The notes: generated from the sequence alone by a model not told the origin. A stretch of 64,000 bases of DNA from Pseudomonadota bacterium (GCA_025356815.1 JANXQL010000156.1:1-64000), one strand, 5' to 3'; numbered from the stretch's first letter, positions 31,467-41,807 are shown. A program made the numbers and translations.

Positions 31467-32969
31467 TCACTCGATGTCGAACTTGACGCCCTGCGCGAGC
31501 GGCAGCGTCGCGGAGTAGTTCACCGTCTGGGTCTGCCGGCGCATGTACGCCTTCCAGGAGTCGGAGCCGGCCTCGCGGCCGCCGCCGGTCTCCTTTTCAC
31601 CGCCGAACGCACCGCCGATCTCGGCACCACTGGGTCCGATGTTGATGTTGGCGATGCCGCAGTCGCTGCCCTCGGCCGACAGGAACAGCTCGGCCTCCGA
31701 CAGGTCCTGCGTGATCAGCGACGACGACAGCCCCTGTGTTACTGCATTGTTGGCGGCGATGGCCTCGTCGATCGAGGCATAGCGGAATACGTATAGGATC
31801 GGCGCGAAGGTCTCCTTCAGCGACGCCTCGATGGGAGAAGCGAGCTCGACCAGCGCCGGGCGCACGTAGTAGCCGCCGCTCATGCCTTCGACGTTGATGC
31901 GCTCGCCGTGATGGACGATGCCACCCGCGGCCTTCGCGGATGCGAGCGCCGCCTGCATCGCCTCGAACGCCGCGCGGTCGATCAGCGGGCCGACCAGGGT
32001 GTCGGCGCCCTGCGGGCTGCCGACCCGCAGGCTGGCGTACGCGCGCTTGAGGCGCGCGAGGATCGCCGCGTAGCGCGACTCATGCACGTACAGGCGGCGC
32101 AGCGTCGTGCAGCGCTGCCCGGCGGTGCCGGCCGCGGCGAAGGTGATTGCGCGCACCGCGAGGTCCTCGCGCGCCGACGGCGTGATGATCATCGCGTTGT
32201 TGCCGCCGAGCTCCAGCAGCGTGCGGCCGAAGCGACCGGCGACCTTGACGCCGACATCGCGGCCCATGCGGGTACTGCCGGTCGCGGAGATCAGCGGCAC
32301 GCGTGTGTCTTCGGCCAGCCATTCGCCGACCGGGCGATCGCCGTGCAGCAGCGCGGACAGCCCCGCAGGGGCGTCGGTGAAGTCGCGGATCACGGACTCG
32401 AGCACGCGGTGCAGCGCGAGCGCGGTCAGCGGTGTCTTCTCGGATGGCTTCCACAACAGCGCGTTGCCGCACACCAGCGCCAGCGCCGCGTTCCAGCACC
32501 ACACCGCCATCGGAAAGTTGAACGCGGTGATGATGCCCACCGTGCCCAGCGGCTGCCAGCGCTCCAGCATGTGGTGGTGCTTGCGCTCGGAGGCGATCGT
32601 CAGCCCGTACAGCTGTCGCGACAGGCCGACCGCGAAGTCACAGATGTCGATGACCTCCTGCACTTCGCCCGCCGCCTCGCTGCCGATCTTGCCGACCTCG
32701 AGCGTGATCAGCTCGGCCAGCGCCGGCTTGTGGCGGCGCACCGCCTCGCCGAACAGGCGCACCAGCTCGCCACGGCGCGGCGCGGGCACGGCGCGCCAGC
32801 TGCGAAACGCCTCGGCCGAGCGGGCCACCGCCGCGTCGTAGTCGGCGCGCGAGACGCGTGCGACGCGGCCGAGGAGGCGCCCGTCAATCGGCGAGCGGCT
32901 CTCCAGCTCGCCGACGGTCAGTGCCGACAGCTCGAAGCCAACCGCTGCGAGGCTCGCAAGCCTGCTCAC
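31467..32969 (-). CDS. Aldehyde dehydrogenase, family 7 (alpha-aminoadipic semialdehyde/piperideine-6-carboxylate dehydrogenase-like)
   Basis: GLTIASERKHHHMLERWQPLGTVGIITAFNFPMAVWCWNAALALVCGNALLWKPSEKTPL; LELGGNNAMII; AGTAGQRCTTLRRLYVHES. Confidence 0.9.
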   Translation of the reverse strand: MSRLASLAAVGFELSALTVGELESRSPIDGRLLGRVARVSRADYDAAVARSAEAFRSWRAVPAPRRGELVRLFGEAVRRHKPALAELITLEVGKIGSEAAGEVQEVIDICDFAVGLSRQLYGLTIASERKHHHMLERWQPLGTVGIITAFNFPMAVWCWNAALALVCGNALLWKPSEKTPLTALALHRVLESVIRDFTDAPAGLSALLHGDRPVGEWLAEDTRVPLISATGSTRMGRDVGVKVAGRFGRTLLELGGNNAMIITPSAREDLAVRAITFAAAGTAGQRCTTLRRLYVHESRYAAILARLKRAYASLRVGSPQGADTLVGPLIDRAAFEAMQAALASAKAAGGIVHHGERINVEGMSGGYYVRPALVELASPIEASLKETFAPILYVFRYASIDEAIAANNAVTQGLSSSLITQDLSEAELFLSAEGSDCGIANINIGPSGAEIGGAFGGEKETGGGREAGSDSWKAYMRRQTQTVNYSATLPLAQGVKFDIE

Positions 32970-34087
32970 GACGCGGCCCGCAGCAGCGCGGCCTCGGCGG
33001 CCGTGGAGCCGGCGTCGGCATAGGCACGGCCGAATCGGTTGGCGAGGAACTCGTCGAGGCGGATGTCCTCCTGACGCACGAAGCCCCGCTGCGGCAGGCG
33101 GCCGGCGACCAGCAGGTCCAGCACGGCGCAGACCGCCGAGGCGGTGGTGGTCTGAATCGCAGTCCACTCGCGGCCGGCGAGCATCTGCGGGTAGACGCTA
33201 TGCGCGTACGACTCCTGCCAGGTACGGCCGTTGCGCTGGCCGGTCGCCGTCACGAAGATCACGACCACGTCCTGGCGCGTGCCGGGAATGGCGTACTCGA
33301 GCACCTCGGCGAGTACCGCGGGACGCTCGCCCAGGCGCAGGTCCTGCAGCAGCAGCTTCATCGCATCGCGATGGCCCGGGTAGCGGATCGTGCGGTAGTT
33401 GAGGCTGCGCACCTTGCCGTCGAGCGTCTCGCACAGCGTGCCCAGGCCGCCGGAGGTGTTGAACGCCTCGTACTGCACGCCGTCGAGCGCGAAGTGCTCG
33501 AGTTCCTCCAGCGGCGGCACGTTCGCGAGCCTGCCGGCGACGATCGCCTCGCATGGCTGGCAGTACTCGTTGATGACGCCGGCGGTGCTCCAGGTCAGGT
33601 TGTAGCCGAGCGCGTTCGACGGGAACTGCGGCAGGGCGCCGACGCGCAGGCGCAGCGTGTCGAGCTTCTCGAAGCGGCGCGCCAGGTCCATGCCGACGAT
33701 CGAGATGAAGCCCGGCGCGAGGCCGCACTGCGGGATCAGCGCGTGCGTCGCTGTCTTGGCCAGCTCCTTGACGGTCTGGGTGGTTTTCACGTCCTCGGTC
33801 AGGTCGAGGTAGTGGATGCGGGCCTCGTGCGCGGCTTCGGCGATCGCGGCGGTGACCGAGTAGGGGGCGGCGCTGACGACGGCGAAGCGGCCCCGCATCG
33901 CGGCGACCAGCGCGTCGTGGTCGGTGACCGAAACCTTGAGCGTGTCGAGGCCCTTGCGGACGGCGATGGCGCCAAGCGCAGTCTCGGACTGGTCGGCGAC
34001 CGTGACGCTGTAGTCGGAGGTGCTGACCAGCAGCTCTGCGATCATCGAGCCGATGTGGCCGGCGCCGGCTACCAGGATGTTCTTCAT
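32966..34087 (-). CDS. Saccharopine dehydrogenase family protein
   Basis: MKNILVAGAGHIGSMIAELLVSTSDYSVTVADQ; YLDLTEDVKTTQTVKELAKTATHALIPQCGLAPGFISIVG. Confidence 0.9.
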   Translation of the reverse strand: MKNILVAGAGHIGSMIAELLVSTSDYSVTVADQSETALGAIAVRKGLDTLKVSVTDHDALVAAMRGRFAVVSAAPYSVTAAIAEAAHEARIHYLDLTEDVKTTQTVKELAKTATHALIPQCGLAPGFISIVGMDLARRFEKLDTLRLRVGALPQFPSNALGYNLTWSTAGVINEYCQPCEAIVAGRLANVPPLEELEHFALDGVQYEAFNTSGGLGTLCETLDGKVRSLNYRTIRYPGHRDAMKLLLQDLRLGERPAVLAEVLEYAIPGTRQDVVVIFVTATGQRNGRTWQESYAHSVYPQMLAGREWTAIQTTTASAVCAVLDLLVAGRLPQRGFVRQEDIRLDEFLANRFGRAYADAGSTAAEAALLRAAS

Positions 34088-34133
34088 GGGCGATGCCCCT
34101 CTGCAAAAAAGTTGCCCAGTGTGGGGCCCCGGA

Positions 34134-34191
34134 TCGTTGATTTGAAGGAGTAAACTAACGACAATGACGGGCTGAATCGTTAATTCAACGA
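34134..34191. promoter_or_regulatory. Candidate Lrp-family operator in divergent promoter
   Basis: Four half-sites TCGTT(34134-34138), AACGA(34157-34161), TCGTT(34177-34181), AACGA(34187-34191). Confidence 0.55.
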
Positions 34192-34205
34192 CGAGAATTT
34201 CCAAA

Positions 34206-34637
34206 ATGACGCCAGAGGACGCCGATGCGCCGCTGCTGAGCCTGCTGCGTGAGAACGCCCGGATGTCGACCGCCGCGCTCGCCCGCCGCCTCGGCGTCGC
34301 CCGCTCGACGGTGCAGAGCCGGCTGGAACGTCTGGAGCGCACCGGCGCGATCCGCGGCTACACCGTGGAACTGGGGCCGGCGCTGCGCGCCCGCCAGGTC
34401 CAGGCACACGCGATGATCGCGGTCGACCCGCCGCAGCAGGCCGCCGTCGAGCGCAAGCTGCGCTCGATGGCGGCGGTCACCACGCTGTTGACCGTCAGCG
34501 GGCAGTACGACCTGATCGCGATGCTGGCGGCGGAGTCGACCGAGGCGCTGGACACTGCGCTCGACGAGCTGCGCGCCTGCGCCGGCGTGAAGTCGACCAC
34601 CACCTCGATCGTGCTGTCGCGCCGCTTCGAGCGCTGA
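34206..34637 (+). CDS. Lrp/AsnC-family transcriptional regulator
   Basis: LLSLLRENARMSTAALARRLGVARSTVQSRLERLERTGAIRGYTVELG. Confidence 0.93.
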   Translation: MTPEDADAPLLSLLRENARMSTAALARRLGVARSTVQSRLERLERTGAIRGYTVELGPALRARQVQAHAMIAVDPPQQAAVERKLRSMAAVTTLLTVSGQYDLIAMLAAESTEALDTALDELRACAGVKSTTTSIVLSRRFER

Positions 34638-34652
34638 CGGCGCACTCAGCGC
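34631..34652. terminator. Hairpin spanning both stop codons of convergent lrp-like and ctlX-like genes
   Basis: GCGCTGA-CGGCGCAC-TCAGCGC, 7-bp perfect stem. Confidence 0.5.
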
Positions 34653-35608
34653 TGCGGCAGGAAGATCTCGGCGAGCATGCAGCGGATGCCGCCGCCGCCG
34701 ACGTGCTCGATCGTCTCGACGGCGCACAGCACGGGCCGGGCATGCTGCTCGAGCAGCACCCGCTGCGCGCGCGTCAGGCTCGCCCACGCACGCCGCGACA
34801 GCGCGACCAGCGGGCCCTGCGCGCCGCCGTCCAGGAACAGCAGGTTGCCGGCAAACTCGCCAACCTGCTCGGCGCTGATGTCCAGCAGCTGCTTTTCGCT
34901 CTGGTCCAGCGCGTCGAACACGCCTCGCAGGCCCGCGCCCGGCGCGATCATGGCGCTTGCGAGCACCGCGATCGACGGGCCGACGCTCATCAGCACGTTG
35001 GTGTGATAGATCTCGCGACCGGCCTGGTCGTGGGCGTTGAACAGCACCGGCGTGTAGCCGAGCGCCGTGCACACGGCCACCACCGCCTCGTCATGGGTGC
35101 GCGCCGAGCGCGACGCATAGGCGAGGCGCGCCTCGCGGTCGAGCACCAGGCTGCCGGTGCCCTCGACGAACTGGCCGCGCTGCTCGAGGCCGCTGAAATC
35201 CAGCGTCTGGGCGACCTGCCAGTGGTGCTCGGCGGCGAGCGAGGCGAGCATGACGGGCCTGCGCTCGCGCCGGCGGTTCGGGACCGCCATGGGGTAGAGC
35301 ACGACGCGGCCGTCGGCGTGGGTCGAGAACCAGTTGTTTGGGAACAGCGCATCGGGCGTCTGCGCGGCCGCCTCCGCGGCCGCGACCACCACCTCGACGC
35401 CGGCGGCCGCGAGCACCTCGACGGCGGCGTCGAACTCGGCCTGCGCGGCGGCCAGCATCGCCGCCCCCGGGGCGTTGACCACGTGCTGAAAGGGGTTGGT
35501 CGCAAGCGTTTCGGGATTGGCGCAGAACGTCGCCGGGCGCACCATCAGCACGGTCCGGGCGCACTGCGCCTCGCCTTGCCGGCGGGACCGGTCGGCGCTC
35601 GCGTTCAT
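34646..35608 (-). CDS. CtlX/amidinotransferase-superfamily hydrolase
   Basis: MVRPATFCANPETLATNPFQ; DALFPNNWFSTHADGRVVLYPM; GGGGIRCMLAEIFLPQR. Confidence 0.85.
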   Translation of the reverse strand: MNASADRSRRQGEAQCARTVLMVRPATFCANPETLATNPFQHVVNAPGAAMLAAAQAEFDAAVEVLAAAGVEVVVAAAEAAAQTPDALFPNNWFSTHADGRVVLYPMAVPNRRRERRPVMLASLAAEHHWQVAQTLDFSGLEQRGQFVEGTGSLVLDREARLAYASRSARTHDEAVVAVCTALGYTPVLFNAHDQAGREIYHTNVLMSVGPSIAVLASAMIAPGAGLRGVFDALDQSEKQLLDISAEQVGEFAGNLLFLDGGAQGPLVALSRRAWASLTRAQRVLLEQHARPVLCAVETIEHVGGGGIRCMLAEIFLPQR

Positions 35609-35789
35609 GCAAACCTCTTTCGACTGATCAAGGACATAGTGTGTCTCCGAACCGTGGCTGCCGGGGGCGGGCGGCGTCGTTCATCATAGCCAAAGCGCCA
35701 GGGTCGTCGCAGCGGGCGGCCGTGGGTGCACGGTTATGACAGTTGCGTTACCGTCTGTCACGGGCCGGATGCCTGCCGGGAGACAGCGA

Positions 35790-37367
35790 ATGGCGAATTC
35801 GATGCACGCGCCGCGCCTAGCCGCCTCCGGCGTTGCGCTGGCACTGCTCGCAGCCTGCGGCGGCGGCGGCGGCGGCGGTGGCAGCAGCAGCGGCCCGACC
35901 ATGACCGGCCCGCCGACCAATCCCATCTGGACCCTCGGCCACTACGAAACACCGGCGACCTTCGCCGGCCGTTGCGCCGCGCCGCGCAGCGGCAACGATC
36001 CGGTCAGCGGCAGTCCCTACGGTGACGTCGCCGGCTCCATCGTGTGGGAGAACCACTGGATCCGCGCCTGGAGCCACGCGTACTACCTGTGGTACGCGGA
36101 ACTGCCGGACCTCGACCCCGCCGCCTACGCGACGACCGCCGCCTATTTCAAGCTCATGAAGACGCCCGCGGTCACGGTGGCCGGCACGCCCAAGGATCAC
36201 TTCCACTTCACCTATGCGACCTCCGCCTGGGAAGCGTTCGCGACCTCCGGCGTACAACTGGGCTATGGCGTCACGTTCGCGTTCATCGCGGTGAAGCCGC
36301 CACGCAAGCTCGTGGTGGCCTACACCGAGGCCAGTTCGCCGGCTGCGAATGCGGGGCTGCTGCGCGGCGACTCGGTGCTGCAGATCGATGGCGTCGACCT
36401 GGTCAATGCCAACGACCAGACCAGCATCGACCGGCTGAACGCGGCGCTGAGCCCGAGCCGGAGCGGCGAGTCGCACACGTTCACGGTCGTGGACCTCGCC
36501 GGCGCCAACCAGCACGTAGTCACCCTCGCCGCGGCGAATGTCACGACCACGCCCGTGCAGAACGTTCGCACGCTGCCGGTGCCGAACGGCGTGGTCGGCT
36601 ACCTGACGTTCAACGACCACATCCAGACCGCCGAGGCGCTGCTGCGCGGCGCCATCAACACGCTCGCGGCCGGCCAGGTCACGGACCTCGTGCTCGACAT
36701 GCGCTACAACGGCGGCGGTCTGCTGAGCATCGCAAGCGAGGTCGGCTACATGGTCGCAGGCCAGGCCCGGACCAACGGCCGCACGTTCGAGCTGATCCAG
36801 TTCAACGACAAGTACCCGACCACCGATCCGATCACCGGCAGCGCGATCACGCCCACGCCGTTCTACTCCAGCGTCAACGGCTCAGCGCTGCCATCGCTGA
36901 ACCTCGGCCGGGTGTTCGTGATCACCGGCAGCGACACCTGCTCCGCCAGCGAGTCCGTCATCAACGGGCTGCGCGGCATCGGCGTGACGGTGGTGCAGAT
37001 CGGCTCGCAGAGCTGCGGCAAGCCCTACGGGTTCTATCCCGAGGACAACTGCGGCACGACCTACTTCTCGATCCAGTTCCGCGGCGTCAACGCGCTCGGC
37101 TTTGGCGACTACCCCGACGGCTTCGTGCCGCAGAACGCGACCCTGCAGAACGGTGGCGTGCCGCTGCCCGGCTGCTCGGTGGCCGACGATTTCGGTCACG
37201 CGCTCGGCGACCCTGCCGAGGCGCGCCTCGCCGCGGCGCTGGAGTACGTGCACAGCAGCGCCTGCCCAAGCCCCAGCGGCCTCGGCGCGCCGCCGGCGCT
37301 TGCGATGGTGACGCACGTCGTGAAGCCGCAGTGGCTGATGAACCGCATCCTGCGTCGGCCGCACTAG
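35790..37367 (+). CDS. S41-family peptidase, PDZ-containing predicted lipoprotein
   Basis: Lipobox ALLAAC followed by Gly tract; PDZ (NAGLLRGDSVLQIDGVDLV); DLVLDMRYNGGGLLSIASEVGYMVAG; TCSASESVINGLRGIGVTVVQIGSQSCGKPYGF. Confidence 0.9.
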   Translation: MANSMHAPRLAASGVALALLAACGGGGGGGGSSSGPTMTGPPTNPIWTLGHYETPATFAGRCAAPRSGNDPVSGSPYGDVAGSIVWENHWIRAWSHAYYLWYAELPDLDPAAYATTAAYFKLMKTPAVTVAGTPKDHFHFTYATSAWEAFATSGVQLGYGVTFAFIAVKPPRKLVVAYTEASSPAANAGLLRGDSVLQIDGVDLVNANDQTSIDRLNAALSPSRSGESHTFTVVDLAGANQHVVTLAAANVTTTPVQNVRTLPVPNGVVGYLTFNDHIQTAEALLRGAINTLAAGQVTDLVLDMRYNGGGLLSIASEVGYMVAGQARTNGRTFELIQFNDKYPTTDPITGSAITPTPFYSSVNGSALPSLNLGRVFVITGSDTCSASESVINGLRGIGVTVVQIGSQSCGKPYGFYPEDNCGTTYFSIQFRGVNALGFGDYPDGFVPQNATLQNGGVPLPGCSVADDFGHALGDPAEARLAAALEYVHSSACPSPSGLGAPPALAMVTHVVKPQWLMNRILRRPH

Positions 37368-37398
37368 CGTACCGCCACTGCAGTTGGAGACAGAGCGA

Positions 37399-37824
37399 AT
37401 GACCTACGATCCGGACAACATCTTCGCGCGCATCGTGCGCGGCGAAATCCCCTGCGTGCGCGTCTACGAGGACGCGGACACCCTCGCGTTCATGGACCTG
37501 ATGCCGCAGAGCGAGGGTCACGCGCTGGTCATTCCGAAAGTCGCCGGCGCAAACCTGCTGGACACGCCGCCGGAATCGGTGGCAGCGGCGATTCGAACCA
37601 CGCAGCGGGTCGCGCGCGCGGTGCAGGGCGCGTTCGCGCCGCCGGGTCTGATCATCACGCAGTTCAATGGCCCGGTCGCCGGCCAGACGGTATTCCACCT
37701 GCACTTCCATGTGATTCCGGTGTACGGCGCCGGCGGGCTGCGGCTGCATGCGCGCGAGATGGCCGCCGCCGACGTGCTCGAGGCCAATGCAGCGAGGATC
37801 CGCGCCGCGCTCGCAGGCGGATGA
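37399..37824 (+). CDS. HIT-family protein
   Basis: IFARIVRGEIPCVRVYEDADTLAFMDLMPQSEGHALVIPK; HLHFHVIPVY. Confidence 0.94.
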   Translation: MTYDPDNIFARIVRGEIPCVRVYEDADTLAFMDLMPQSEGHALVIPKVAGANLLDTPPESVAAAIRTTQRVARAVQGAFAPPGLIITQFNGPVAGQTVFHLHFHVIPVYGAGGLRLHAREMAAADVLEANAARIRAALAGG

Positions 37825-37891
37825 CGCAAGCGTCACCGGAACGTCACGCGCGCGAAATGTCGCCGTCACGCGCCGGGGCGATGCTCGAGGC

Positions 37892-38149
37892 ATGGGCTAC
37901 GAACTCGAGTCAGCGCTCAACCCCGTTGATCGCGTCGACGCGCTCGCGACGCGCTCGCTGCACGCGCGCTGGGACGCCGCCAACCGGCGGCTTGCCGCGG
38001 CACTGCATCACTACCGGGCGCTGCGGGGCCAACTGCAGCCGGGCGATCCGGGCTGGCTCGCGGCGAAACTGCGCATCGCCGAGTCCCGCCAGCGCTGTCG
38101 GGAACTCGCTGACGCACTGGCCGACGGGGAGGCCGTCGAGGCGGGCTGA
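37892..38149 (+). CDS. Hypothetical protein, 85 aa
   Basis: ORF MGYELESALNPVDRVDALATRSLHARWDAANRRLAAALHHYRALRGQ...; helical composition, intergenic position. Confidence 0.5.
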   Translation: MGYELESALNPVDRVDALATRSLHARWDAANRRLAAALHHYRALRGQLQPGDPGWLAAKLRIAESRQRCRELADALADGEAVEAG

Positions 38150-38209
38150 GACTGTGCGCCACACGACGCAGTCGGCGCCGTCGTCCAGCACCTGCGCGAT
38201 CGCCCGCCG

Positions 38210-39091
38210 TCAGGGGCTGCCGAACAGGTAGTCGAGCGCGATTCCGACGAATATCACCAGCCCGAACCACTGGTTGTTGATGAACGCACGCATGCACCGC
38301 GCGCGGTCGCGACGTTGGATCAACCACTGCTGCCAGGCGAACAGCAGTGCGCCCGCCGCAAGCCCGCCACGGTACCAGTGGCCGAGCGACGCCTGCAGCC
38401 CCGCCAGCCACAGCGCGTACAGCACCATCAGCTGCAGCGCGGCGATGATCCAGCGGTCGGCGTCGCCGAAGGTGATCGCGGTCGACTTGATGCCGAGCTT
38501 CAGGTCGTCGTCCCGATCCACCATCGCGTACATCGTGTCGTAGATCACCGTCCAAAGCAGGCCTGCGGCGAACAGCAGCCATCCCAGCCGTGGCACCGCG
38601 TGCGTCTGTGCGACATACGCCATCGGCACCGACCAGGTGAAGGCCGCGCCCAGCCACAGCTGCGGTAGCGGGAAGAAGCGCTTCAGGAACGGGTAGACGA
38701 CCATCAGCACGGCGCCTGCGCAGGCGTACTGCACGGTCAGCCGGTCGAGCGTCAGCACCAGCGCGAACGCGATCAGGGACAGCAACATCCAGATGCCGAT
38801 CGCCTCGGGTCCGGAGACCCGACCGGCGGCCAGCGGCCGCTGCTCGGTGCGCGCGACGTGCGGATCGAATCGCCGGTCGGCGTAGTCGTTGATCGCGCAG
38901 CCGGCCGAGCGGGTCAGCAGCACGCCGAGCATGAACACCACGAACACGTGCTCGTCGGGCCGGCCGCGTGCGGCGATCCACAGCGCCCACAGCGTCGGCC
39001 ACATCAGCAGCCAGATCCCGACCGGTCGGTCCAGGCGCACCAGCTTTGCGTAGTCCGCAAGCGTGGTGCCCAGTAGCCGCAGCGTCGTCAC
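38210..39091 (-). CDS. ubiA: 4-hydroxybenzoate octaprenyltransferase
   Basis: YAKLVRLDRPVGIWLLMWPTLWALWIA; AINDYADRRFDPHVARTEQRPLAAG; VIYDTMYAMVDRDDDLKLGIKSTAI. Confidence 0.95.
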   Translation of the reverse strand: MTTLRLLGTTLADYAKLVRLDRPVGIWLLMWPTLWALWIAARGRPDEHVFVVFMLGVLLTRSAGCAINDYADRRFDPHVARTEQRPLAAGRVSGPEAIGIWMLLSLIAFALVLTLDRLTVQYACAGAVLMVVYPFLKRFFPLPQLWLGAAFTWSVPMAYVAQTHAVPRLGWLLFAAGLLWTVIYDTMYAMVDRDDDLKLGIKSTAITFGDADRWIIAALQLMVLYALWLAGLQASLGHWYRGGLAAGALLFAWQQWLIQRRDRARCMRAFINNQWFGLVIFVGIALDYLFGSP

Positions 39092-39681
39092 CGCGAGACT
39101 TCCGGCAGGAACAGTTCCTGCACCAGCAGGCGCCGACCGCGCAGCGCAAACCACGAGCGGCGTGCCCAGACCACCTCGGGTGTCTCTGCCAGCCGCGCCA
39201 GCGCCTGCGCCGCCAGCGGATGCGACGCCGGCAGGGGGGCGAACTCGAACGGGCCGCGCGTGACCTCGGCGCAGTCGGCCAGCGTCGAGCCGAGCGAGCT
39301 GTCGCCGAGCTCCGCGAGCCACGGGTGCAGCTCGAGCGTGTGGTCGGGGATCAGCGTCTCGGCGTAGACCCAGGGGCGATCGGCCGAGACCAGCTCGATG
39401 CGCCGCGCGAAGCAGCTGTCGGCACGCGCTTCGAGCAGCGCCCGCTGTTCCTGGGTGAGGAACGCGAGGTGCTCCTCGACGACCCGTACCGCAACCGGCG
39501 CGCCGCTTCTGGCGTGGATGCGATCGGTCAACAGCCCAGGCTCGTTGAGCCAGTCGGCGAGACGGGCGGGCAGGCGACCCTCGAGGTCGCGGCCGCGCAT
39601 CCACAGGTCCAGCGGCAGCAGCGAGGCGGCGGAATTGGCGGAGAGTTTCCTCAAGGATCGTCGTCCTTCGGTGCGCGTCAC
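39088..39681 (-). CDS. ubiC: Chorismate--pyruvate lyase
   Basis: Moderate similarity to UbiC (LIPDHTLELHPWLAELGDSSLGSTL; WARRSWFALRGRRLLVQELFLPE) and 4-bp overlap with ubiA. Confidence 0.88.
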   Translation of the reverse strand: MTRTEGRRSLRKLSANSAASLLPLDLWMRGRDLEGRLPARLADWLNEPGLLTDRIHARSGAPVAVRVVEEHLAFLTQEQRALLEARADSCFARRIELVSADRPWVYAETLIPDHTLELHPWLAELGDSSLGSTLADCAEVTRGPFEFAPLPASHPLAAQALARLAETPEVVWARRSWFALRGRRLLVQELFLPEVSR

Positions 39682-41807
39682 ACCTTGCCGTAGCGGTCCC
39701 GCGCGCCGATCCAGCGGCGCAGCAGGGGCCCTATGTTATCGGGATGTCGGTCCAGCATCACTTCTGCCGCCGCCTGCACCTGCGGCAGCAGGTCGGCGTC
39801 GCGGACGAGCTCCGCGACCTTCATCTGCATCAGGCCCGTCTGGCGGGTGCCGAGCAGCTCGCCCGGGCCGCGCAGCTCGAGGTCGCGGCGCGAAACCTCG
39901 AAGCCATCGTTGGTGGTGCGCATCACCTCCAGCCGCGCCCGCGCCAGCGGCGACAGTGGCGCCCGGTACAGCAGCAGGCAGCTGGATTCCGCCGCACCGC
40001 GGCCGACCCGGCCGCGCAGCTGGTGCAGCTGGGCAAGCCCCATCCGCTCGGCGTTCTCGACCACCATCAGGCTCGCATTCGGCACATCTACGCCGACCTC
40101 GATCACGGTCGTCGCGACGAGCAGGTCCAGCTCGCCGCGCTTGAACGCGGCCATCACGGCCTGCTTCTTCGCGCTGGTCAGCCGGCCGTGGGCGAGTCCC
40201 ACCTTCAGGCCCGGCAGGGCGCCTGCGAGCGCGACGTGAGTGGCCTCGGCCGCCTGGAAGTCGAGTTCCTCGGACTCTTCGATCAGGGGGCATACCCAGT
40301 AGGCCTGGCGGCCCGCCCGGCAGGCGGCCTCGATGCGCGCCACGACCTCGTCACGGCGCGAATCCGGCAGCACGACTGTCTTGACCGGCGTGCGGCCCGG
40401 CGGCAGTTCGTCGATGACCGACACGTCGAGGTCGGCGTAGGCGGTCATGGCCAGCGTCCGCGGGATCGGCGTCGCGGTCATGATCAGCTGATGCGGATAG
40501 CGACCGTCACCCAGGCCCTTGTCGCGCAGCGCCATCCGTTGGTGAACGCCGAAGCGGTGCTGCTCGTCGATGATCACCAGCGCGAGGCGCGAGAACTTCA
40601 CGCCCTCCTGGAACAGCGCGTGGGTACCGATCACGACCGGCACGTCGGTGCCTGCGGCGATCGCGTTTAGCGTCAGCTGCCGGGCGCGGCCGGTGAGCTT
40701 GCCCGACAGCAGCGCGACCGGCAGTTGCAGCGGCCTGAGCCAGCGCTCGAAGTTCTGATGGTGCTGCTCGGCCAACAGCTCGGTCGGCGCCATCAGCACC
40801 GCCTGAAAGCCCGCCTCGACCGCAGCCAGCGCGGCGAGCGCCGCGACCACGGTCTTGCCGCAGCCGACGTCGCCCTGCACGAGGCGCAGCATCGGCGCGG
40901 GCCTGACGAGGTCTGCCGTCACCTCGGTGAGCGCCCGCTCCTGCGCAGCGGTCAAGCCAAATGGCAGTGACGCCCGAAAGCGCCGCGCGAGCGCGCCGGG
41001 ACCGACCAGCGGCCAGGCGGGATCGGCCTGGATCTGGCGGCGCAGCAGCCGCAGGCTCAGCTGGTGCGCGAGCAGTTCCTCGAACGCGAGGCGTCGCTGC
41101 GCCGGGTGGCGGCCCTCGGCGAGCGGCGCGAGATCCGCGCCCGGCGGCGGTCGGTGCACGTAGCGCAGCGCCTCGGCGAGTCCCGGCAGTCGCTGGTCCG
41201 CGAGCAGCGCTGGCGGCAGCCAGTCGCGTACCGACTGCGCCTCCGCCTCATCGAGCGCGAGCGCCGTCAGGATGCGCAGCCGGCCCTGCTGCACGCCCTC
41301 GGTCATCGGGTACACAGGCGTCAGGGAGTCCTCGGTCTGCTGTGCATCCACGCCGTCGGCGCGGCGGTACTCGGGGTGCACGATCTCAAGTCCCAGCGTG
41401 CCGCGCCGCGCCTCGCCGTAGCAGCGCAGGCGCACGCCGCGCACCATCTGCGCCTGCTGCTGCGCACTGAAGTAGAAGAACCGCAACGTGAGAAAGCCCG
41501 AGCCGTCGCTGATGCGCACCAACAGCTGGCGGCGCTTGCGCAGCACCACCTCGGCGAGCTGCACCTCGCCCTCGACGACCGCGCGATCACCCGACCTGAG
41601 CGCCCCCAGCGGCAGCACCTGCGTGCGGTCCTCGTAGCGTAGCGGCAGCAGGAACAGCAGGTCCTGCACCGTCTCGACGCCGAGCTTGGCGAGCTTCTGC
41701 GCGAGCGCGTCACCGACGCCCTTCAGCGCGGTGACCGGCCGCAGTTCGGCCTCCGCGCCCGGCGCCCGCGGTGCGGTTCGACCCCGCGGCGGAGGGGCCG
41801 CTCTCAC
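39678..41807 (-). CDS. recG: ATP-dependent DNA helicase RecG
   Basis: [80 protein letters not shown]. Confidence 0.96.
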   Translation of the reverse strand: MRAAPPPRGRTAPRAPGAEAELRPVTALKGVGDALAQKLAKLGVETVQDLLFLLPLRYEDRTQVLPLGALRSGDRAVVEGEVQLAEVVLRKRRQLLVRISDGSGFLTLRFFYFSAQQQAQMVRGVRLRCYGEARRGTLGLEIVHPEYRRADGVDAQQTEDSLTPVYPMTEGVQQGRLRILTALALDEAEAQSVRDWLPPALLADQRLPGLAEALRYVHRPPPGADLAPLAEGRHPAQRRLAFEELLAHQLSLRLLRRQIQADPAWPLVGPGALARRFRASLPFGLTAAQERALTEVTADLVRPAPMLRLVQGDVGCGKTVVAALAALAAVEAGFQAVLMAPTELLAEQHHQNFERWLRPLQLPVALLSGKLTGRARQLTLNAIAAGTDVPVVIGTHALFQEGVKFSRLALVIIDEQHRFGVHQRMALRDKGLGDGRYPHQLIMTATPIPRTLAMTAYADLDVSVIDELPPGRTPVKTVVLPDSRRDEVVARIEAACRAGRQAYWVCPLIEESEELDFQAAEATHVALAGALPGLKVGLAHGRLTSAKKQAVMAAFKRGELDLLVATTVIEVGVDVPNASLMVVENAERMGLAQLHQLRGRVGRGAAESSCLLLYRAPLSPLARARLEVMRTTNDGFEVSRRDLELRGPGELLGTRQTGLMQMKVAELVRDADLLPQVQAAAEVMLDRHPDNIGPLLRRWIGARDRYGKV

